Source: Neorhizobium tomejilense (GTDB taxonomy: Bacteria; Pseudomonadota; Alphaproteobacteria; Rhizobiales; Rhizobiaceae). From it: a stretch of 64,000 nt of DNA. The DNA is taken from NCBI GenBank assembly GCA_002968845.1, contig PVBG01000012.1, positions 1 to 64,000 of the forward strand. Direction: 5' to 3'. The position numbers and the translations under genes are program-made. The notes beneath the pieces are model-generated. The model saw nothing but the letters and a program-made list of their open reading frames with translations, searched no databases and was not told where the DNA came from. This document shows, piece by piece, positions 51,801 through 60,212 of the stretch; position 1 is the stretch's first letter; the number at the start of each line of letters is the position of its first letter.

Positions 51801-53066
51801 TTAACGGAACAGCGACAGGATGTTCTGCGAGTCGGAGTTGGCAATCGAGAGCGACTGGATCGCCAGCTGCTGCTGGGTCTGCAGTGCCTTGAGCTTGGTC
51901 GACTCTTCGTTCATGTCCGCATCCACCAGTCGGCCGACACCCTTGTCGATCGAGTCGGTGAGCTTGGAGACGAAGTCCGACTGCATGTCGATGCGCTTCG
52001 AGACCGCACCGAGCTTGGCCGCAGCACTGCCCATCGCTTCCAGCTGACCGTCGACGAACGAGGTCAATGCCTGCATGAGATCCTCATCGCTGGCTTTGGT
52101 ACCCAGACCGAGGTAGCTGACACCGCTGGAGTCGCGATAGTCTTCGAGCTTGGTGATGTCGAGGTCGGAAACCGAGATGTCCGCTCCGTACTTGATGCCG
52201 GCAGTTGCAGTCGCACCGGCCGAGAAGTCGTAACCCTTGGTCGTGTAGACTGCGTCGATGTAAGCGCCGCCGACCTTGATCATGTAGGTGCCGTTGGAGC
52301 CCGAAGAGTAGACGCCGTTGGTATCGCCCTTCATGAACACGCCGCCGCCGATGTCCTTCCAGACAGCGTTGGTTGCGTAGATCGCCGAGGTGTTGATCTT
52401 GCCGAAGTATTCCTTCTGGTTCGTCGTGCCGTCGTCGAACTCGATGGCGCGGAAACCGTTGAGGGCGTTCTGGTCGAGAAGGCCGCCGCGGCCGCCGCTC
52501 AAGTCGAACAGGACGTTCTGTTCGTCAAGGACGACGTTGATGGACTTGACCGAGACGTTGCCTTCGCTGTCACGAACGAACGAACCGATGAGCTGCTTGG
52601 TGATCTCGGTGCCGGCCTGAATGATGCCGGTGGTGGCGTTCTGAGTGCCGCCGATTTCGGCCTGGAGCCAGTTTTCGCCGGAGAACGAAGCGGAGGAAGC
52701 GATGCTCTTCAGCTGGCTCTGCAGCTGGGTGATTTCTTCCTGGACCTTGGACTTGTCGACGCCCGGTTCGGAAGCGGCAACCAGCTTGTTCTTGATTTCG
52801 GTGACGACGTCGATCGCCGATTCCATGGCGGCATAGGCAGTGTCGACCTTGGCAGCGCCGAGGCCGAGAGCGTCCTGAACCGTCGAGAGCGAACCCTTGT
52901 CGGAACGCATGGTGGTCGCGATCGACCAATAGGCAGCGTTGTCGGAAGCAGAACCGACGCGCAGACCGGAAGAAACGCGGCTCTGCGTGGATTCCATGTC
53001 GTTGCTGATGCCGCGCAGCGTCTGGAGCGCGGCCATCGCCGACACGTTAGTGAGAATGCTAGCCAT
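51801..53066 (-). CDS. fla: Flagellin (first gene of the array)
   Basis: The 421-residue flagellin begins MASILTNVSAMAALQTLRGI with the ATG at 53066; an upstream open frame to 53132 is not family-like. It shares about 350 bp of nearly identical DNA with the second gene but has its own middle region (RGGLLDQNALNGFRAIEFDDG). The leader CAAAGGGACAATCAACT precedes the start. Its upstream region has GCATCATGC at 53142-53150 but lacks the GTTAACCA dyad, so the first gene may be expressed by a different rule, as for the main flagellin of other rhizobia. By position it corresponds to flaA of Sinorhizobium. Confidence 0.95.
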   Translation of the reverse strand: MASILTNVSAMAALQTLRGISNDMESTQSRVSSGLRVGSASDNAAYWSIATTMRSDKGSLSTVQDALGLGAAKVDTAYAAMESAIDVVTEIKNKLVAASEPGVDKSKVQEEITQLQSQLKSIASSASFSGENWLQAEIGGTQNATTGIIQAGTEITKQLIGSFVRDSEGNVSVKSINVVLDEQNVLFDLSGGRGGLLDQNALNGFRAIEFDDGTTNQKEYFGKINTSAIYATNAVWKDIGGGVFMKGDTNGVYSSGSNGTYMIKVGGAYIDAVYTTKGYDFSAGATATAGIKYGADISVSDLDITKLEDYRDSSGVSYLGLGTKASDEDLMQALTSFVDGQLEAMGSAAAKLGAVSKRIDMQSDFVSKLTDSIDKGVGRLVDADMNEESTKLKALQTQQQLAIQSLSIANSDSQNILSLFR

Positions 53067-53395
53067 AGTTGATTGTCCCTTTGAACGAAATACATGGAGG
53101 GGGACATACCGGACTGTATATATTACCGGCACTTCGGTCCGGCATCATGCCAACTCGGTCTCTTCAATCTGAAGGAACACCAAACCCGTCGTGTGAGCCA
53201 AATCTCGCAGCAAATCCTTGCTAAGTTCTTTAAACAGCACGACGACCTGAAAACCGTTCGACCAGTATCATTAACAAACGGTGTACGAAGCGCCCTGACT
53301 CCGGGAGGTCGGCTTCATGCAAGCTTGGCTTGCCACGATGCGCGGTGAAGCCGATTTGCCGGGACGCCGGCACAACTTTACTGGAGCGGGAAGCC
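53067..53395. promoter_or_regulatory. Divergent region between the first flagellin and the GT41 gene
   Basis: This 329-nt region must carry the leftward flagellin promoter and the rightward promoter of the glycosyltransferase. It contains GCATCATGC (53142-53150), a TTACCGGCACTTCGGTCCGG hairpin-like leader next to it, and an AT-rich stretch near 53267-53285 (TCATTAACAAACGG). No GTTAACCA dyad is seen. The head-to-head arrangement allows coordinated expression of flagellin and its presumed modifying enzyme. Confidence 0.5.
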
Positions 53396-55336
53396 TTGAA
53401 ACCCCTGAAGATACAACGGCAATACGTCGCAGCACAAAATCACTTCGACAAAAAAGAATATCACGATGTATTGGGCATCCTGAACAAGCTGCTGGATGTT
53501 CACAAGGATCCGAGGCACTACGCACTCCTGGGCGCAACTCTGTTGAAGCTCAAGATGAAGACCGAGGCCGCCCAGGCTTTCCAAATTGCCGGCGAGATGG
53601 AATCTCCGCATAAGCTCAAGTACACGCGCGAAGCCATGCGCCTTCATTTCTCCAATAACGACGACATCAACGTCCTGCGCCTCGGTGCGCGCAACCTCAA
53701 AGAGGCGATTGCCGATCCGGACATGGCCGTCCTGATGTCCGGCGCTCTGATGCGCCAGGAACTGGAAGGCGCCGAAGCCTTCCGCAATACGCTTGCGAGA
53801 AGCGACGAACCGACACACCGCCAGCTCGCAGCCCGCTCGATCCGGCTCCAGGATCGCAGCGACGAAGAGAACAAGTGCATCCTCGAGATCTTCGAAAAAG
53901 ATCCCGAGGATCGGATCGTGCGCAATTTCTATCTATCAGCCATGAGAGACGCCCTCGATTACGATATCATCCGCAAATACGAGCCTATCCAATTCGAGGA
54001 AATCGCCAGAGGCGAATTCGAAGCGATCGCCGACGAGGTGTCGCTCTTCAATCTGCGCTGGTGCGACGATGAAAAGACAAACGCCATCGCTGGCTCCCGG
54101 ATGGGCGAGAGAAAGCCCAAAAACGCCGCTTCGAAAAGGCACAACATGCCGCACCGCTGGGGCAGCAAGCTGCGCATAGGCTATCTTTCGGCCGACCTTT
54201 GGACGGAACACGCCGTCATGAAGGCGCTTCGCGGCATATTGGAATCGCACGACAAGAGTCGTTTCGACGTCACGCTCTTCTGCAACGCTCCTGCCGAGCG
54301 GCTGCGCAACGACAACAACGCCATCCGCGAGGAATGGGGTAGAGTTGTCCGGATCCGGGGCATGACGGATGACGAGGCGGCCGAGGCGATCAAGGCCGAG
54401 AACATCGACATCCTGGTCGACCTGCAGGGGCATACCGCGGAAAACCGGGTATTCGTGATGAACCGCCAGACCGCACCGGTGCATGCGACCTGGCTCGGCT
54501 ATCCGGGCACCGTGGTCAACGTCGACATCGACTACCTCATCGCGGACAAAACGGTGGTGCCGGAAAGCTCCTTCCAGCACTACTACGAGAAGGTCTGCTG
54601 GATGCCCGAGACGTTCTTCCCGAACGAAGCGGTCCACCGCCCGATGCCGCAGCCGATCGATCGGGCGCTCTGCGACATGCCGCAGGACGCCTTCATCTTC
54701 TCGTGCTTCCATAGCCACTGGAAATTCACGCCAGCAACCATCGACCTCTGGGTGCGCGTCCTCAAGGAAACGCCGGAGAGCTATCTATTCCTGATCTGCC
54801 GCGAGCGGTTCGGTGCTCGAAAGAACCTGATCAAGGCCTTTGCGGAAGCGGGCATCCCGGAGAGCCGCCTGATGTTCGGCGATCGCGTCAACAACTATGC
54901 GGCCTATATCAACCGTATCGGCCTGACCGATCTCGGTCTCGACACCTATCCGTATAACGGCCATACCACGACCTCCGAAAAGCTCTGGGCCGGGCTGCCG
55001 ATGCTGACCCACAAGGGTAAGAACTTCGCATCACGCGTCAGCGAAAGCCTGCTGAATGCACTGGGCCTGCCGGAAATGGTCGCCGATGATCGGGACGACT
55101 TCGTTCGCCGGGCGGTCCATTACTACAACAACCGCGAGGAGCTCGCCGAGGTGCGCAAACGGCTGGAGGCAAACCGCTTCACGCATCCGCTTTTCGACGC
55201 GGATCGTTATTGCCGGCATCTCGAGACCGCCTACACGATGATGGCGGACCGGGCGAAGGCCAAGATCAAGCCCGACCACTTCAGCGTCCCGGCCCTTCCC
55301 CCGCGGGAAGGCCCGTTCAGCTTCCGCAAAAGCTGA
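53396..55336 (+). CDS. Helical-repeat GT41 glycosyltransferase, probable flagellin glycosyltransferase (FlmG-like)
   Basis: This is a soluble O-GlcNAc-transferase-like enzyme. From the TTG at 53396 (GGAGCGGGAAGCC upstream) it has 646 residues; an ATG at 53330 would add 22 residues with no ribosome-binding site. Residues 1-230 are helical and TPR-like (AAQNHFDKKEYHDVLGILNKL). From about 260 a GT41 catalytic region has all landmark motifs: RIGYLSADLWTEHAVMKAL (with the catalytic-loop His), DILVDLQGHT, HATWLGYPGTVVNVDIDYL, DTYPYNGHTTTSEKLWAGLP and ASRVSESLLNALGLPE. Caulobacter FlmG, with the same architecture, glycosylates flagellins. Its place beside the flagellin genes suggests the same role; the donor sugar and acceptor are inferred. 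Confidence 0.88.
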   Translation: MKPLKIQRQYVAAQNHFDKKEYHDVLGILNKLLDVHKDPRHYALLGATLLKLKMKTEAAQAFQIAGEMESPHKLKYTREAMRLHFSNNDDINVLRLGARNLKEAIADPDMAVLMSGALMRQELEGAEAFRNTLARSDEPTHRQLAARSIRLQDRSDEENKCILEIFEKDPEDRIVRNFYLSAMRDALDYDIIRKYEPIQFEEIARGEFEAIADEVSLFNLRWCDDEKTNAIAGSRMGERKPKNAASKRHNMPHRWGSKLRIGYLSADLWTEHAVMKALRGILESHDKSRFDVTLFCNAPAERLRNDNNAIREEWGRVVRIRGMTDDEAAEAIKAENIDILVDLQGHTAENRVFVMNRQTAPVHATWLGYPGTVVNVDIDYLIADKTVVPESSFQHYYEKVCWMPETFFPNEAVHRPMPQPIDRALCDMPQDAFIFSCFHSHWKFTPATIDLWVRVLKETPESYLFLICRERFGARKNLIKAFAEAGIPESRLMFGDRVNNYAAYINRIGLTDLGLDTYPYNGHTTTSEKLWAGLPMLTHKGKNFASRVSESLLNALGLPEMVADDRDDFVRRAVHYYNNREELAEVRKRLEANRFTHPLFDADRYCRHLETAYTMMADRAKAKIKPDHFSVPALPPREGPFSFRKS

Positions 55337-55346
55337 TATCCGAACC

Positions 55347-55384
55347 AAAAAAGAAACGGCGGGAAATTTCCCGCCGTTTCCATT
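55347..55384. terminator. Bidirectional terminator between the GT41 gene and fliP
   Basis: A perfect 14-bp palindromic stem (GAAACGGCGGGAAA and its complement, 55353-55380) is flanked by AAAAAA on the left and CATTTC on the right. It lies between the convergent ends of the rightward glycosyltransferase and leftward fliP and should serve both, more strongly leftward. Confidence 0.88.
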
Positions 55385-55399
55385 TCAGCAGGTCTGCGT

Positions 55400-56137
55400 T
55401 TAGTTGAAAGAACGAACCAGACTGCCGACCAACAGGTTCCAGCCGTCGATCAGGACAAAGAAAAGGATCTTGAAGGGCAGCGAGATCGATGTCGGCGGCA
55501 GCATCATCATCCCCATTGCCATGGTGATTGCAGCGACGATCATGTCGATGACCAGGAACGGCAGGATGATCAGGAAGCCGATTTCGAAACCGCGCCGTAT
55601 TTCCGAGAGCATGAAGGCGGGGATCAGGACGCGGTAGTCGACGGCCTGCGGCGTGCCGACGGACTGGTTCCGCTCCCGGGCGATTTCGACGAAAAGTTCC
55701 AGGTCCTTGTCGCGCGTATTGGCTGACATGAACACCCTGAACGGCTCCGCGATCCGCTGAACCGCCTCCGCCTCGGTGACCCGGTTCTGAAGAAGCGGCT
55801 GGACACCCTCGTTCCACGCCCTGTCAAAGGTGGGCGACATGACATAAAACGTCATGAACAGCGCCATCGAGACCAATATCATGTTTGACGGCGCGGTCGA
55901 CAGGCCCATGCCCGAGCGCAGGATCGAGAAGGCGATCACGATCCGCGGAAAGCTCGTGACCATGATCAGGATGCCGGGGGCGACGGAAAGAACCGTCAAC
56001 AGCCCGAAAGTCCGGATGATCCACGCGGCTGCAGAACCATCGACCGGCAGATTGAGAAGATCCGCCGGCGATTGCTGGGCGAGCGCGAGCCCGGGTGCCG
56101 CCATAAGAGCGACGAACAGGTAGATCAGCCGAATCAT
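55400..56137 (-). CDS. fliP: Flagellar export-gate protein FliP
   Basis: This is the core subunit of the FliPQR export gate. The 245-residue protein has an N-terminal signal-like segment (MIRLIYLFVALMAAPGLALAQ) and the conserved MVTSFPRIVIAFSILR segment. The C-terminal helices include LPFLVIDMIVAAITMAMGMMMLPP and FKILFFVLIDGWNLLVGSL, all diagnostic of FliP. I start at ATG 56137; an open frame to 56185 gives a non-signal leader. In other rhizobia fliL and flgH lie directly upstream on the same strand. Here the upstream region is instead occupied by a rightward glycan operon. Confidence 0.95.
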   Translation of the reverse strand: MIRLIYLFVALMAAPGLALAQQSPADLLNLPVDGSAAAWIIRTFGLLTVLSVAPGILIMVTSFPRIVIAFSILRSGMGLSTAPSNMILVSMALFMTFYVMSPTFDRAWNEGVQPLLQNRVTEAEAVQRIAEPFRVFMSANTRDKDLELFVEIARERNQSVGTPQAVDYRVLIPAFMLSEIRRGFEIGFLIILPFLVIDMIVAAITMAMGMMMLPPTSISLPFKILFFVLIDGWNLLVGSLVRSFN

Positions 56138-56468
56138 GCGATCACGAAGGTCCTTTGCGTCATCTTCGATAGTCACCCTGACCAATGCAGGTCAACACCT
56201 GCGGGCCGCGTGCGGGGACTCGTACACAGAAAGGACGCCGCCCTAGCCGAACCACGATGCCTGGGCTGCCAACGCGACCATCATTCAGCTTGGCGCAAGT
56301 CTGGTCGCATAGCCTCAATCCAGGAATAGCTAATGGACGTACAGAGCCTGGAAAAGTCCCATGCTGGCTCTGACGTCGATCGGAAGCGCCTCGGAATTCT
56401 GCCGCTGAGCGTCCCTTGCTTGCGGCGAACCCGCTGCGTTTTCGAACAAATCAGGTCGAGGAAATTCG
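56138..56468. other. Divergent spacer between fliP and the glycan operon
   Basis: This 331-nt region without a convincing gene separates leftward fliP and the rightward glycosyltransferase. It has a 6-bp hairpin (GCAGGT-CAAC-ACCTGC, 56187-56202). No GTTAACCA dyad, GCATCATGC word or obvious mobile-element end was found. It must contain both promoters, and it is the place where the expected flagellar gene order breaks. Confidence 0.5.
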
Positions 56469-57716
56469 GTGTCTTCCATCAAACTCAGCATATGCATCCC
56501 CACCTACAACCGTGAGAAACACCTGCACGATTGTCTGGAACGGTGCCATCGCGATTTCCGCTTCGATTTCCCCTATGAGATCGTCATTTCCGACAACGCC
56601 TCGACGGACAATACCGGCGCGGTCGCCAAGGAATTCATCGAGCGGGGAATGCCGATCCGCTACGTCAGGGGCGCGGAGAATGTGGGGATGATCCCCAACA
56701 TGAGCAGCTCCCTGCGGCTGGGACGCGGCGAATACCTCCTCTACCTCGCCGACGACGATCGCCTGATCCCACAGGAAGTCGCCAATATCGTCGCTTACCT
56801 CGACGAAAATCCGAACATCACGGTCTGCCATGCGCCGTGGGCGATGTATGACGGCATCAACGAGGTCGAGGGCGGACTGTTCTACACGGTCAACGAAGAC
56901 AAGGTTTTCCCGCAGAAAAGCTTCGCCGAAGTTTTCAACTATATGTTCCGGGGCCACATCTTCCCTGAAATCGGCATCTACCGCGCCAGCGCTTTCCGGT
57001 CCTCATGGGTTCCCAGGGATATCTGCTTCTACCCCTTCCCCATGCTTGCCCACTTCCTGGACCAGGGCGACATCGCCTTCCGGAGAACGCCCTTCTATCG
57101 CCAGGTCATCGCATCCAACGTCGAACGCGATCGTGTTCAGGGGGGCGCTCAGATCGCGGCAACAGGATGGGACCAGTATCGCGGTGGCCTGGAATACTTC
57201 CTCTACTTCGCATCCAAGCGCGGCAAGGTCGGCACTTCGCCCGACGAACGCGCGACCCAGGAGCATCTCTGCAGAAACTTCACGCTGCAGCGAATGGCCG
57301 TCTCGATGCGACTGCTCGTCGGCATGCGCGAATATGTGAAGGCGTACGAAGTCTATACGAGGATGGTCTTCGGGGGATTCGACGAACATCCGGAAGTCAT
57401 GTCCTTCAAGGAAGGCGGATTGCTCGCAACGGCGCTGCAGACCCTTTCCTGGCAGTTGGGGGTGACCGCGGGCATCGAGAACCTCGTCATCTCCGGATAT
57501 CCGGACATCGTAACCCTCAAGGAACGACTCCAAAGGGTAAGGTTGCCTTCGCGACTGGAGATCATCGACGAGCCGGTGGAACCTACACCCGCGCAACTCG
57601 GGAACACAGCCATCCTGGTGCATCTGCCGGAAGAGCGGGCCCGTTTCGTCGAGATGGGTTATCTGCCCAACCTCGTGTTCGCCCAGGACGATCTGATCAG
57701 AACCATTTTGCTTTAG
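56469..57716 (+). CDS. Family 2 glycosyltransferase
   Basis: This cytoplasmic GT-A enzyme transfers a sugar from a nucleotide donor. The 415-residue protein starts with the classic LSICIPTYNREKHLHDCLE and contains IVISDNASTDNT and the metal-binding LYLADDDRL (DDD) near residue 98. The remaining 280 residues form a helical C-domain with no membrane spans. The GTG at 56469 has GAGG seven bases upstream. It opens the rightward glycan operon; a 101-nt gap separates it from rfbF. It could add a sugar to the flagellin-linked glycan or to a surface polysaccharide; the sequence does not tell which. Confidence 0.88.
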   Translation: MSSIKLSICIPTYNREKHLHDCLERCHRDFRFDFPYEIVISDNASTDNTGAVAKEFIERGMPIRYVRGAENVGMIPNMSSSLRLGRGEYLLYLADDDRLIPQEVANIVAYLDENPNITVCHAPWAMYDGINEVEGGLFYTVNEDKVFPQKSFAEVFNYMFRGHIFPEIGIYRASAFRSSWVPRDICFYPFPMLAHFLDQGDIAFRRTPFYRQVIASNVERDRVQGGAQIAATGWDQYRGGLEYFLYFASKRGKVGTSPDERATQEHLCRNFTLQRMAVSMRLLVGMREYVKAYEVYTRMVFGGFDEHPEVMSFKEGGLLATALQTLSWQLGVTAGIENLVISGYPDIVTLKERLQRVRLPSRLEIIDEPVEPTPAQLGNTAILVHLPEERARFVEMGYLPNLVFAQDDLIRTILL

Positions 57717-57817
57717 CGCACGAAGGCGTTTAGCCCGATCGCCGGAGAAGCCCCATTCGCATGGTTTGCTGACGGTCGTCGTTCAACGGATAGGCCGTCA
57801 GTTACGGAGAGACGGAA

Positions 57818-58591
57818 TTGAAAGCTGTAATTCTCGCCGGTGGGTTGGGAACCCGCATCTCTGAGGAGACGCATCTCAAGCCCAAGCCGATGATCGAAAT
57901 CGGCGGACGGCCGATCCTCTGGCACATCATGAAGCTCTACTCCGCCCATGGCGTGAACGAGTTCATCATCTGCTGCGGATACAAGGGCTACGTCATCAAG
58001 GAGTATTTCGCGAACTACTTCCTGCACATGTCGGACGTCACCTTCGACATGGCCTATAACGAAAAGCAGGTCCATCGCCGCAGCGCCGAGCCTTGGAAAG
58101 TCACGCTGATCGATACCGGCGAAGCGACGATGACCGGCGGTCGCCTGAAACGCGTCTCCGAATATCTGCGCAACGAGGAAAGCTTCTGCTTCACCTATGG
58201 CGACGGCTTGAGCGACGTGAACATCACCGAGCTCGTCAAGTTCCATCGTTCGCACGGCAGGAATGCGACGGTTACCGCGGTGCATCCGCCGGGCCGTTAC
58301 GGCGCGCTCGAACGTTCCGGCAACCAGGTCACCGGCTTCGTGGAAAAACCGCGCGGAGACGGCGGGATGATCAACGGCGGCTTCTTCGTGCTTTCGCCGA
58401 AATGCATCGACCTCATCGAGGGCGACAACATTCCGTGGGAGTCTGCGCCGATGGCGAACCTTGCCACGATGGGCGAATTGATGGCCTACGAGCACGAAGG
58501 TTTCTGGCAGCCGATGGACACGCTGCGGGAAAAGAACCTTCTCGAAGACCTCTGGGCCTCCGGAAAAGCGCCATGGAAAATCTGGCCGTGA
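57818..58591 (+). CDS. rfbF: Glucose-1-phosphate cytidylyltransferase
   Basis: The enzyme makes CDP-glucose from CTP and glucose-1-phosphate, committing sugar to CDP-linked deoxyhexoses. The 257-residue protein matches RfbF across its length: MKAVILAGGLGTRISEETH, KPKPMIEIGGRPILWHIMK, and SFCFTYGDGLSDVNI. The start is TTG at 57818, with GGAG upstream. Its end overlaps the next gene by 19 nt, so the two are coupled. It differs from dTDP-glucose synthases by the KPKPMIEIG and LWHIMKLY stretches. Confidence 0.96.
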   Translation: MKAVILAGGLGTRISEETHLKPKPMIEIGGRPILWHIMKLYSAHGVNEFIICCGYKGYVIKEYFANYFLHMSDVTFDMAYNEKQVHRRSAEPWKVTLIDTGEATMTGGRLKRVSEYLRNEESFCFTYGDGLSDVNITELVKFHRSHGRNATVTAVHPPGRYGALERSGNQVTGFVEKPRGDGGMINGGFFVLSPKCIDLIEGDNIPWESAPMANLATMGELMAYEHEGFWQPMDTLREKNLLEDLWASGKAPWKIWP

Positions 58592-59655
58592 GCGGCGGGG
58601 CTCGTCCGGACCACGGTTTCTGGGCGGGTAAACGCGTTGTTCTGACAGGGCATACCGGCTTCAAGGGAGCGTGGCTTTCCATCTGGCTCGGACGTCTCGG
58701 CGCCGAGGTCACCGGCATTGCCCTGCCGCCCGAAACCCAGCCCAGCCTCTTTGCACTCGCGCGGCCTGACCTCAAGGAAAGCCATTTCCAGGATATCCGC
58801 GACGCCGCCAAGCTTGCCGAACTGGTACACTCCGCCTCGCCCGAAATCGTGATGCATCTCGGCGCCCAGGCACTGGTGCGCCCGAGTTATCAGGATCCGC
58901 TCGGCACGTTTGCGACCAACGTGCTCGGAACGGCCAACCTGCTCGAGGCGGTCCGCTCGGTTCCGTCGGCGCGCGTGATCGTCGCGATCACCACCGACAA
59001 GGTTTACCGCAACCTCGAACACGCCTTCCCTTACCGGGAGACGGACCATCTCGGCGGGCATGATCCCTACAGTGCCAGCAAGGCGGCGTCCGAGATCGTC
59101 ATTGCGAGTTATCGCGATTCGTTTCTGCGCGAAAAAGGCGTGGCGGTCGCCAGCGCCCGGGCCGGCAATGTGATCGGCGGCGGCGACTGGTCGGCCGACC
59201 GTCTGCTCCCGGATGCGGTGCGCGCCTGGCAGTCCGGTAATACCCTCAGTGTCCGGCGGCCGGAGGCAAAGCGCCCCTGGCAGCACGTGCTCGAACCGCT
59301 CTCTGCCTATCTCGTACTTGCCGAACGGTTGTGGGGCGATCCCGCGATTGGAGATGCCTTCAATTTCGGCCCGATCAGCCACGAGGCCGCGCCGGTGCGC
59401 CAGGTGATCGAGATCGCCCGCACATCCTTCGGCCGCGGCGAGGTGCAATATGGCGACGGCACTGAAGGACCGCACGAAGCGGGCTGGCTTGCCTTGGAAA
59501 CGGCCAAGGCGCGGCATATGCTCGACATCGAACCGCGCTGGTCGTTGGCGGAGGCTGTCGACCGGACGATGAAATGGTATCGTGCGCAAAATGACGGCGC
59601 CGACGCACGCGCCCTCTGCGAAGCCGAGATCGCCGAATACGAGGCACGCCCTTGA
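58573..59655 (+). CDS. rfbG: CDP-glucose 4,6-dehydratase
   Basis: This NAD-dependent SDR enzyme converts CDP-glucose to CDP-4-keto-6-deoxyglucose. The 360-residue protein has the nucleotide fold VVLTGHTGFKGAWLSIWLGR, the catalytic ITTDKVYRN, and YSASKAASE (the YxxxK pair). It also has SARAGNVIGGGDW and PWQHVLEPLSAYL, specific to RfbG. I choose ATG 58573, which overlaps rfbF by 19 nt; a GTG at 58588 overlapping the rfbF stop is an alternative. It supplies the common intermediate for the following epimerase and methyltransferase. Confidence 0.95.
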   Translation: MENLAVSGGARPDHGFWAGKRVVLTGHTGFKGAWLSIWLGRLGAEVTGIALPPETQPSLFALARPDLKESHFQDIRDAAKLAELVHSASPEIVMHLGAQALVRPSYQDPLGTFATNVLGTANLLEAVRSVPSARVIVAITTDKVYRNLEHAFPYRETDHLGGHDPYSASKAASEIVIASYRDSFLREKGVAVASARAGNVIGGGDWSADRLLPDAVRAWQSGNTLSVRRPEAKRPWQHVLEPLSAYLVLAERLWGDPAIGDAFNFGPISHEAAPVRQVIEIARTSFGRGEVQYGDGTEGPHEAGWLALETAKARHMLDIEPRWSLAEAVDRTMKWYRAQNDGADARALCEAEIAEYEARP

Positions 59656-60212
59656 GCCGCTTCACCGTCACCGATCTGCCGCTTACCGGCCTGAAGCTCG
59701 TCGAACGCCAGAACCTCGGTGATTCGCGCGGCTTCCTGTCGCGCATGTTCTGCGACGACGAGCTGGCGCCGGCAGGCTGGGCAAAGCCGATCGCCCAGAT
59801 CAACCTGACGGTGACGGCGCGCCAGGGCACGGTGCGCGGCATGCATTTTCAGCATCCGCCGCATGCGGAGATGAAACTGGTCAATTGCCTGCGCGGCGCG
59901 GTCTTCGATGTCGTGGTGGATCTCAGATCCGGTTCCCCGACCTTCCTGAAGTGGCATGCCCAGGAGCTTTCCGCGGAGAACCGCCGCTCGCTGCTGATCC
60001 CGGAAGGGTTCGCGCATGGCTTCCAGGCGCTGACCGACGACTGCGAACTCCTCTATTTCCATTCGATGCCCTACGCATCCGGTTCGGAAGGTGCGCTGAA
60101 CGCGCAGGATCCGGTTCTCAACATAAGCTGGCCGCTGGAGATCACCGAAATGTCGGATCGGGATCGCGGTCATTCCCTCCTGACATCACAATTCACGGGA
60201 CTGACGCCATGA
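59652..60212 (+). CDS. dTDP-4-dehydrorhamnose 3,5-epimerase-family protein
   Basis: This cupin-fold epimerase is predicted to act on the CDP-4-keto-6-deoxyhexose. The 186-residue protein has GTVRGMHFQHPPHAEMKLV (catalytic His), LLIPEGFAHGFQAL, and a Tyr in FHSMPYASGSE at the position of the RmlC 5-epimerisation Tyr. It is shorter and more divergent than true RmlC, and here it sits in a CDP, not dTDP, pathway. The TTG at 59652 overlaps the rfbG stop, and its stop overlaps the next gene's ATG. Whether it inverts C3, C5 or both cannot be decided by eye. Confidence 0.88.
   Translation: MSRFTVTDLPLTGLKLVERQNLGDSRGFLSRMFCDDELAPAGWAKPIAQINLTVTARQGTVRGMHFQHPPHAEMKLVNCLRGAVFDVVVDLRSGSPTFLKWHAQELSAENRRSLLIPEGFAHGFQALTDDCELLYFHSMPYASGSEGALNAQDPVLNISWPLEITEMSDRDRGHSLLTSQFTGLTP

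Noticed and set aside
45599..53066. The repeated blocks across 7.5 kb considered as a satellite or CRISPR-like repeat
   Set aside because: The repeats are whole gene paralogues of about 1.27 kb with unequal divergence. There are no short evenly spaced repeats and no cas genes.
50241..53072. Long plus-strand frames repeated across the flagellin genes (about 440 residues each)
   Set aside because: They are antisense to the flagellins and repeat only because the flagellin genes are duplicated; the repeated appearance is not evidence for coding.
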